7,479 nt of DNA. Source: Candidatus Kapaibacterium sp. Its GTDB lineage: Bacteria; Bacteroidota; Ignavibacteria; Kapaibacteriales; UBA2268. Numbering within the stretch: position 1 is the first letter of the stretch; every line of letters begins with the position of its first letter. Positions 1-5,355 of this stretch are shown here, piece by piece. Position numbers and translations under genes: made by a program. Where the stretch lies: contig CALHRB010000001.1 in NCBI GenBank assembly GCA_938038165.1, positions 1 through 7,479 of the forward strand, in the 5' to 3' direction. The notes beneath the pieces are model-generated. The model ran no database searches and had not been told where the DNA came from. It worked only from the letters and a program-made list of their open reading frames with translations.

Positions 1-211
1 TTTGAAGAATAAATCTTTTGATTTGACAAGAAAATTTATTAAATCAACAATTTAAACTATGCTAATAACGAAATCATAGAATAAACATTAAATAGATTTA
101 ACATCAAATAAAGATAAGTAATGAGTGATTCTTTTCAGCAGGAAAATTCGATTAATATGTAACAATTATTAGTTTTTTTTGTTATGTTTAATTTAATTTT
201 ATTTATATTTT

Positions 212-215
212 AAGG
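212..215 (+). promoter_or_regulatory. Putative ribosome binding site for the Asp-box protein
   Basis: AAGG lies 7 nt upstream of the ATG at 223, in an otherwise A/T-only stretch. The match to the anti-Shine-Dalgarno sequence is short but correctly spaced, and it agrees with the start that gives a full signal peptide. Confidence 0.5.
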
Positions 216-222
216 TAATTTA

Positions 223-2676
223 ATGGGAAAGTTTTTAATCTTTTTATTATTATTTGCCCTGCCAAATATCAATCTTGCAGATGATTTCAAAGTTAATGCC
301 GAACGATTAATAACAGACTATTATGGCGCTGTTTATAATGGTTCCGTTGTCATTTGTTACGGAAATTACGGAATACTAACCTACAGTTCTGATTATGGAT
401 TAAACTGGAGTCAAAAAACAATTGGCGACTTTCACAATATAAGAAAAATCATAGCTGTTGGGGGTAATTTTTTTGGCGTTACAAGTAATTCGCTTTTGAA
501 GTCAACAGATAATGGTGACAATTGGTATATTCAAAAGTTGAATGATACCGGTGAAATTGTTTCGATGGAAATCAAAAACGACAAGATTTATATTTTAACA
601 AACGGAAAAATTCTCAAAACAAATTTCGAGTTTGAAGAGCCAACGATTTTTGCTCAATTAAATAAAAGTACTAGCTTTTCATCCATTACCTCAGATGATG
701 ATTACATTTATTTAATTGAAGGGACTGAAAATATTTTGAGATTTGAACTTAGTAATGGAAAATTATCAAAGGCGATGAATATTAAAGATTTCAATTTCAC
801 CTCAAAATTTTCTTTTTTAACAGGTTTAAAATCCATTGGTACTGAATTATATTGCGTAGTTCAGGTTCAAAAGTTAAATATAATACCTGTTGGAACAGAT
901 CATTATAATTATGACAACATATTGATAAGATCAACTGACAGAGGTGATACCTGGGAAGTAATCTCTGATGGACTAAAAGGGACATCCTGTTATCATAAAA
1001 TTAATGGAGAAATTTACTTCATAGGACCAAAACCATTAAATTCATTAATGAAGATAGAGTTTAAAAAATGTAATTTGGGAAACAATTCCACCGCTATTAT
1101 AAATCAATCCGACGAAATTAAAAGGGAAATATATTTTAGTATTTATGATGATGAATATAAATTTAATGAATTAATCATATTAAATGAAAATATATGGTTA
1201 GCGGTCGGTAACGATAAATTTATAGCAAGAACAACAAATGCCGGGATGAATTGGGAGCTAATCAGTTTTTTCAAAAATTATTATATTGATAATCTGGAAA
1301 TAAATAATAATCTTCTTCAATTAAGCAAGGACATTGTTTTTGTTCCTTATTTCCGTAAAATTAGTAATGACATATATTTCAAAGGTTTTTTTAAAACAAC
1401 AAATAGCGGAGCAACGTGGGTCCCGCAGAAATATAATCCCAATATTAAAATTCCTTTCAGTATTTCTCAATATCATATCAATAAAGATGGGAAAGGTGTA
1501 TTCCTGTTTTATAATTCTACAAGTCAATTCTATACCACCGATTATGGAGAAACATTTCAGTCGGTCGAGGGATCAATATCAGGCGCAAGTTTTCAATTGT
1601 CGGACAGAAGGGGACTGAACCTTGGTGATAGGTTTATTTTTAAATACACAGATGCGGTTGACAGAAATAGATTGTCGATATTTTATATCACTAATTTTGA
1701 AAGATTGATAGATTCTGTGAAAGTTGACTCGATATCATTTAAGAATATATTGATGTCCGAGGATTCAGCGATTTATGCAGTTGGCTTATATCAGTCTGAT
1801 TTTCAGGAACCAGATGCAGATTATCAATACGGTCATTATAAATATCGAAAATATTTTATTTATAAATCCGAAGATAAAGGAAAAACCTGGGTAAAACATT
1901 CAGATGAGCTTCCTATCGAGGTTGAAAGAATTCAGCGTGGAAATACTATGTTTTATTATGATTTTACACGTTCAGCGATTTACTTCAACAGGAAGATAAT
2001 AATACCTTATGGTCATTATCAAGGAAAATCACTTTTCTGCATATATGATATTAAAACCAAGAAGACAGATTCGGTTGTAATTAATCGTCTTTACAATAAT
2101 TCTTCAGAAGTATTTTTTATCTTTGGCGATAGACTTTGTTATTTTTCATTGGATAAAAAAATAAATTATACACCTCAAAATGAAGTTGGGTCAGAATGGT
2201 TTACTTTTCAAAACGAGTTAGACAGAATCAATGATGATGTAGTAATATCATATTCATCTGAAAATGATTACTGCTTTTATTCTACTGGTAAATTTAATTT
2301 TTCATCTTCTTTTGGAGGCCTTGGTTATAAAGTCAATGTGGTAAAAATACAAAATGATATTAATACATCTATCGGTTCGGAGTTTGATTTATATAGTAAA
2401 AATAATTTAATTGATGCTAAACCATATCCCTTACCTTCCAATACGGGTTGGATTAATATACAAGTCAACTGTGAAGTTTTAGAAAATGATGCTGATATAA
2501 TTATTTTTGATAACTTTGGAAATAAGCTTCCTTCAAGTGAGATGGAACTCTTAACTTCAGGAAATAACAAGGCTTTGTTAAAGTGGCATTATGGACAATT
2601 ACCTTCGGGAATTTATTACCTGAATATCGGCAATGGGATTAATAAAAAAGTTGTGCCTGTAATAATAAGCAAGTAA
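223..2676 (+). CDS. Secreted Asp-box (BNR-like) beta-propeller protein with T9SS type A sorting domain
   Basis: Predicted 817-residue exported protein. Residues 1-19 form a signal peptide (Lys3, a hydrophobic core FLIFLLLFAL, likely cleavage after Leu-Ala19). Seven Asp-box-like motifs (S/T-x-D/N-x-G-x-x-W/F) start near residues 55, 94, 237, 337, 392, 438 and 549, for example STDNGDNW and STDRGDTW; these mark hairpin turns in sialidase-like, VPS10-like and Ycf48-like beta-propellers. I see no FRIP motif or clear sialidase arginine triad, so glycosidase activity is not supported and a binding or structural surface role is more likely. The last ~85 residues (from about 733) look like a T9SS C-terminal sorting domain: PYPLPSN opening, IIIFDNFGNKL strand, then LPSGIYYLNI and a short basic end. 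The protein would cross the outer membrane by T9SS and have this tail removed. The ATG at 223 is supported by an upstream AAGG and the signal peptide. It converges on the next gene. Substrate or ligand is unknown. Confidence 0.85.
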   Translation: MGKFLIFLLLFALPNINLADDFKVNAERLITDYYGAVYNGSVVICYGNYGILTYSSDYGLNWSQKTIGDFHNIRKIIAVGGNFFGVTSNSLLKSTDNGDNWYIQKLNDTGEIVSMEIKNDKIYILTNGKILKTNFEFEEPTIFAQLNKSTSFSSITSDDDYIYLIEGTENILRFELSNGKLSKAMNIKDFNFTSKFSFLTGLKSIGTELYCVVQVQKLNIIPVGTDHYNYDNILIRSTDRGDTWEVISDGLKGTSCYHKINGEIYFIGPKPLNSLMKIEFKKCNLGNNSTAIINQSDEIKREIYFSIYDDEYKFNELIILNENIWLAVGNDKFIARTTNAGMNWELISFFKNYYIDNLEINNNLLQLSKDIVFVPYFRKISNDIYFKGFFKTTNSGATWVPQKYNPNIKIPFSISQYHINKDGKGVFLFYNSTSQFYTTDYGETFQSVEGSISGASFQLSDRRGLNLGDRFIFKYTDAVDRNRLSIFYITNFERLIDSVKVDSISFKNILMSEDSAIYAVGLYQSDFQEPDADYQYGHYKYRKYFIYKSEDKGKTWVKHSDELPIEVERIQRGNTMFYYDFTRSAIYFNRKIIIPYGHYQGKSLFCIYDIKTKKTDSVVINRLYNNSSEVFFIFGDRLCYFSLDKKINYTPQNEVGSEWFTFQNELDRINDDVVISYSSENDYCFYSTGKFNFSSSFGGLGYKVNVVKIQNDINTSIGSEFDLYSKNNLIDAKPYPLPSNTGWINIQVNCEVLENDADIIIFDNFGNKLPSSEMELLTSGNNKALLKWHYGQLPSGIYYLNIGNGINKKVVPVIISK

Positions 2677-2713
2677 AAGAATTGCAGCTCTGATGACTTT
2701 AAAGGGCTTACGA

Positions 2714-2741
2714 AGAATGGGTTCCTTCAGGAACCCATTCT
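2714..2741. terminator. Perfect 12-bp hairpin between convergent genes (putative bidirectional terminator)
   Basis: Arms 2714-2725 (AGAATGGGTTCC) and 2730-2741 (GGAACCCATTCT) are perfectly complementary around a TTCA loop at 2726-2729. It starts 38 nt after the stop of the + strand gene and lies about 145 nt beyond the stop of the facing - strand gene. It is the strongest GC-containing hairpin I noticed in the noncoding sequence. No strong T-run follows on either strand, so it is not a textbook intrinsic terminator. Its position between converging genes makes termination or 3'-end protection the most likely role. Confidence 0.6.
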
Positions 2742-2860
2742 CATATAAGAAAAGAATTAATAAAAACTATGTTAGATTAGTATTCAGATTTAAAAATCAA
2801 TTCAACAAAAAAAGAATATAATCAGAACTTTTTGCAAAGTTTGTTTCCCTGTCTTCAGCT

Positions 2861-2883
2861 AAAAATAGTTAGATTAAACTATT
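2861..2883 (-). terminator. Weak intrinsic terminator after the small T9SS-tail gene
   Basis: Read on the - strand, a 7-bp stem (AATAGTT at 2883-2877 pairing with AACTATT at 2870-2864) with a 6-nt loop begins one nucleotide after the stop codon at 2885. It runs into five consecutive T residues, two of them in the stem. The stem is AT-rich with one G-C pair, so it would be weak alone. The stronger hairpin at 2714-2741 lies downstream on the same strand. Confidence 0.4.
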
Positions 2884-2884
2884 A

Positions 2885-3778
2885 TTATTTCAATATTATA
2901 AATGGTAAATTGAAAACTTGATTACTGTTAAAATAATTCAGGAAATAAACGCCACTTTCCAGATTATTTAGTGGTATATAAATCAAATCCGAAACACCTG
3001 CATTGGGATAGCTGAATTTTTTAATTAATGAGCCATTTGAAGAATAAATAAGAAAATTGCTTTTATCATCCTGATATTCAACGGGAATTTGAACAAATAA
3101 GTCATTTACAGTAGGATTATTAAGTATTTTGACTGATTGAGTAATTTCTGAGTTAACATCAGTGGTGAATTGCTGGCAGAAAACTTCACCTGTTTCGCCA
3201 TGAACCAGACAAGAAAGTCTGCCCCCGGTAGAGTTGAACATTATTCCCCAAATTGCTTTGTCTTTCAATTCGATTGGTTCGGGTATAGGGTTAATACTAA
3301 TATAAGCGAGCGTCAATTTATAATCTTTATTGGATGAAGAAAAATCCTGAAAAGTAGAATTTTCTCTGATTTTCTGAGCCATAACATCGCTATCAAACCA
3401 TTTGGCATTGTTTAAAGTCGTATCCATGCGGAAAGGGAATAGGTTTCCTGCCCCTGATATTGGTAATGGCAATGGTATGTAATTATTCAGTATTTTAGTT
3501 ACTGCTATAAGTTTGACAGAATCAACATCAACTGCTGAGCGATAGAGATAAAGCCAGGCACTTGCAGTTCCTTTTGAGATATCGAAGGAAATATTTATGG
3601 GCAAACCTTCGAATTGTTCTGAAGAAGTGGCTATGAGAACAAGTTCAGGGGATTTCAATCCGGCATCAGAAGCGGCTTTAGTTGAAGCAGATATACCATC
3701 TTTTGCTTTGAATTGCTGCTGAGCATAAGCCGATGAAAAAATGATTGAAATAAATAGTAGTACGAAAAGATTTTTCAT
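2885..3778 (-). CDS. Small secreted protein with T9SS-like C-terminal domain, function unknown
   Basis: Predicted 297-residue exported protein. A signal peptide covers residues 1-19 (MKNLFVLLFISIIFSSAYA, cleaved before Gln20). The central part (about 30-205) is not confidently recognised. It has a WLYLYRS stretch near 75-81 and a W-G-I-M-F...L-V-H-G-E-T-G-E-V stretch near 177-199, whose ending resembles the 'V-D-x-x-T-G-E-V' close of PepSY-like domains; this is only a resemblance. Cys190 and Cys201 could form a disulfide after export. Residues from about 217 to the end (NNPTVNDLFVQIP, IYSSNGSLIKKF, LESGVYFLNYF, then PFIILK) match the plan of a T9SS sorting domain. I chose the ATG at 3778 over the in-frame GTG at 3790 because GAGG lies 6 nt upstream and the signal peptide begins properly there. 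The gene starts 22 nt after the biotin carboxylase stop, suggesting cotranscription. Confidence 0.8.
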   Translation of the reverse strand: MKNLFVLLFISIIFSSAYAQQQFKAKDGISASTKAASDAGLKSPELVLIATSSEQFEGLPINISFDISKGTASAWLYLYRSAVDVDSVKLIAVTKILNNYIPLPLPISGAGNLFPFRMDTTLNNAKWFDSDVMAQKIRENSTFQDFSSSNKDYKLTLAYISINPIPEPIELKDKAIWGIMFNSTGGRLSCLVHGETGEVFCQQFTTDVNSEITQSVKILNNPTVNDLFVQIPVEYQDDKSNFLIYSSNGSLIKKFSYPNAGVSDLIYIPLNNLESGVYFLNYFNSNQVFNLPFIILK

Positions 3779-3784
3779 AATCAA

Positions 3785-3788
3785 CCTC
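3785..3788 (-). promoter_or_regulatory. Ribosome binding site deciding the start at 3778
   Basis: On the - strand GAGG is followed by the 6-nt spacer TTGATT and then ATG. The alternative GTG start at 3790 overlaps this element and would add four residues (MRLI) before the signal peptide, so the ATG is preferred. The element sits in the 22-nt gap after the carboxylase gene, allowing independent ribosome entry on a shared transcript. Confidence 0.65.
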
Positions 3789-3800
3789 ACTAAATAATAA

Positions 3801-5285
3801 TTAAATTAACTTTCTTTGTTTCCATTTACTTGAATTTTTGGTGAAAGTGTGAACTTTTTCGGGAATTCTGACTATACGATGGGTGTAAGCAGCGATGACA
3901 GCAATAAGTTCTTCAATTTCATTTTTAACTTTAGCCAATTCACTGAAATCAAATACGTTTTCGAGAAATCCGGTATCAAAATTGCCATTTCTGAAATCAG
4001 GATGATTGATGACAGCAATTAGAAACGGGATTACAGTTTTAATTCCATAAATTTTATAATTTTTGAGGGCTTGAATCATTCTGTCGAGAGCTTCATCTCT
4101 ATTTTTGCCTAAAGTAATTAATTTTGCAACCATAGGGTCAAAGTGAATAGAGATAACAGATCCTTGCTCTATTCCGGAGTCAATTCTGATGCCTTTGCCG
4201 CCGGGCTCTCTCAAGTATGTAATTTTACCGGTTGAGGGCATGAAATTATTAAAAGGGTCTTCAGCATTGATTCTGCACTCAATCGAATGACCTATCCATT
4301 TAATATCCTGTTGAGTAAAATTCAATTTTTCGCCTGCGGCAATTTTAATTTGTTCTTTTACAAGGTCTGCCCTTGTTACTCTTTCGGTTACAGGATGTTC
4401 AACCTGCAGCCTTGTGTTCATCTCGAGGAAATAAAAATTCTTATTTTTATCAAAAAGGAATTCAATAGTACCTGCATTAACGTAATTGCAGGCTTTTGCG
4501 GCGTTAATAGCGACCTGTCCCATCTTGTGTCTTAGTTCATCGTCGAGCACAGTTGAAGGGCATTCTTCAATCAATTTTTGGTGCCGTCTTTGAATGGAGC
4601 AGTCTCTTTCGCCAAAATGGAGGTAATTCCCGTATTCATCTGCAAGAACCTGTATCTCGATATGTTTTGGATTTTCAATGAGTTTTTCGATATAAATTGA
4701 GTCATCGCCGAAAGACTTCCAAGCTTCGCGTTTGGCAGATTCAAAATTTTCAATTAATTCCTCGGAATTAAAAACCTTTCTCATCCCTTTGCCACCACCG
4801 CCGGCAGCTGCTTTTAACAAAACAGGATAACCAATTTGGGCGGCTGTTTTACGTAATTGATCGTAATCAAGGATCTTTTCCTTTGTTCCGGGAACAATAG
4901 GAACACCGGCAGCAAACATAATTTCACGAGCTTTGGTTTTGCTGCCCATAATTTCAATTGATTTGGGGTTCGGTCCGATAAATTTAATGTTAGCATCTAA
5001 ACAAGCCTGACTGAAAGCTTCTCGCTCAGAGAGAAAACCATAGCCAGGATGAATAGCCTCTGAGTGGCTCCTTTTGGCAATGTCTATAATCTGTTGAATA
5101 TCGAGGTAAGCTGATTTTGGAGTTTCGGAGTATAATTCGTAGGCATAATCAGCATAATAAACATATGGCGATTCTTTGTCAACTTTATGATATACTGCAA
5201 CAGTCTCGATATTCAGTTCTCTTGCAGTCCTCATTATTCTTATGGCAATTTCGCCTCTGTTGGCAATCAAAATTCTTTTGAACAT
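3801..5285 (-). CDS. accC: Biotin carboxylase subunit of an acetyl-/propionyl-CoA-type carboxylase
   Basis: This 494-residue cytoplasmic enzyme uses ATP and bicarbonate to carboxylate biotin on a carrier protein, the first half-reaction of acyl-CoA carboxylases. The N-terminal domain opens FKRILIANRGEIAIRIMR and contains EAIHPGYGFLSE. The ATP-grasp domain has Lys116 (MGSKTKAR), Lys158, the glycine loop GGGGKGM (162-168), His208, and the RDCSIQRRHQKLIEE block with Lys237. Catalytic Glu275, Glu288, Asn290, Arg292, Gln294, Glu296 (FLEMNTRLQVEHPVTE) and Arg338 (ECRINAEDP) match the E. coli AccC pattern, so it should be active. It is about 45 residues longer than the ~449-residue E. coli AccC; the tail (EIEELIAVIAAYTHRI... 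to SSKWKQRK) resembles tails of propionyl-CoA-type biotin carboxylases more than housekeeping AccC. No biotin carrier (MKM) domain is fused and no carboxyltransferase is adjacent, so the acyl-CoA substrate cannot be assigned. No Shine-Dalgarno precedes the ATG at 5285, but the start fits the family. Confidence 0.95.
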   Translation of the reverse strand: MFKRILIANRGEIAIRIMRTARELNIETVAVYHKVDKESPYVYYADYAYELYSETPKSAYLDIQQIIDIAKRSHSEAIHPGYGFLSEREAFSQACLDANIKFIGPNPKSIEIMGSKTKAREIMFAAGVPIVPGTKEKILDYDQLRKTAAQIGYPVLLKAAAGGGGKGMRKVFNSEELIENFESAKREAWKSFGDDSIYIEKLIENPKHIEIQVLADEYGNYLHFGERDCSIQRRHQKLIEECPSTVLDDELRHKMGQVAINAAKACNYVNAGTIEFLFDKNKNFYFLEMNTRLQVEHPVTERVTRADLVKEQIKIAAGEKLNFTQQDIKWIGHSIECRINAEDPFNNFMPSTGKITYLREPGGKGIRIDSGIEQGSVISIHFDPMVAKLITLGKNRDEALDRMIQALKNYKIYGIKTVIPFLIAVINHPDFRNGNFDTGFLENVFDFSELAKVKNEIEELIAVIAAYTHRIVRIPEKVHTFTKNSSKWKQRKLI

Positions 5286-5319
5286 AATAAAGTATATGTT
5301 GTTTTGAAAAAAATAACAT

Positions 5320-5333
5320 AAAAAAATTTTTTT
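5320..5333. other. A7T7 tract in the kinase-carboxylase gap
   Basis: The 70-nt gap 5286-5355 is almost entirely A/T. It contains seven A followed by seven T, symmetric on both strands, with further A- and T-runs at 5307-5313 and 5334-5337. Such tracts bend DNA and can act as UP-like elements or, as T-runs, assist release of the upstream transcript. I see no good TTTG/TAnnTTTG pair of the Bacteroidota sigma-A type here, so an accC promoter in this gap is possible but not shown. Confidence 0.3.
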
Positions 5334-5355
5334 AAAAGAAAAAGGATAATTTTAA

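Noticed and set aside
23..28. TTGACA as a sigma-70 -35 box
   Set aside because: No TATAAT-like hexamer lies at the right distance downstream, and canonical sigma-70 boxes are not the usual form in the lineage suggested here.
178..211. TTTG (178-181) and TATATTTT (204-211) as a Bacteroidota-type -33/-7 promoter for the first gene
   Set aside because: The spacer is 22 nt and the -7 box lacks its final G. Transcription would start after the AAGG ribosome site, leaving a leader of only a few bases. The A/T richness makes such matches likely by chance.
1..222. Possible end of an upstream gene or a small ORF in the left flank
   Set aside because: Stops appear quickly in the - strand frames (within the first ~55 bases), and the short + strand piece before the TAA at 10-12 is too short to recognise. 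No supportable gene is present.
1321..1618. ORFs of 68 codons (-) and 94 codons (+) inside the Asp-box gene
   Set aside because: They overlap a well-supported reading frame, lack recognisable domains or ribosome sites, and look like out-of-frame shadows. The same holds for 797-985 and 2325-2570 on the - strand.
223..2676. Annotation of the Asp-box protein as a sialidase
   Set aside because: Asp-box motifs alone occur in many non-enzymatic propellers. The FRIP motif and a clear catalytic triad were not found; FRKI near residue 377 is not a match.
2771..2876. Direct repeat GTTAGATTA at 2771-2779 and 2868-2876
   Set aside because: Nine bases of low-complexity sequence in AT-rich DNA are expected by chance. 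There are only two copies and nothing mobile lies between them.
4287..4996. Short ORFs overlapping the biotin carboxylase gene (4287-4535 +, 4571-4753 -, 4814-4996 -)
   Set aside because: They lie in alternative frames over strongly conserved catalytic sequence and have no features of their own.
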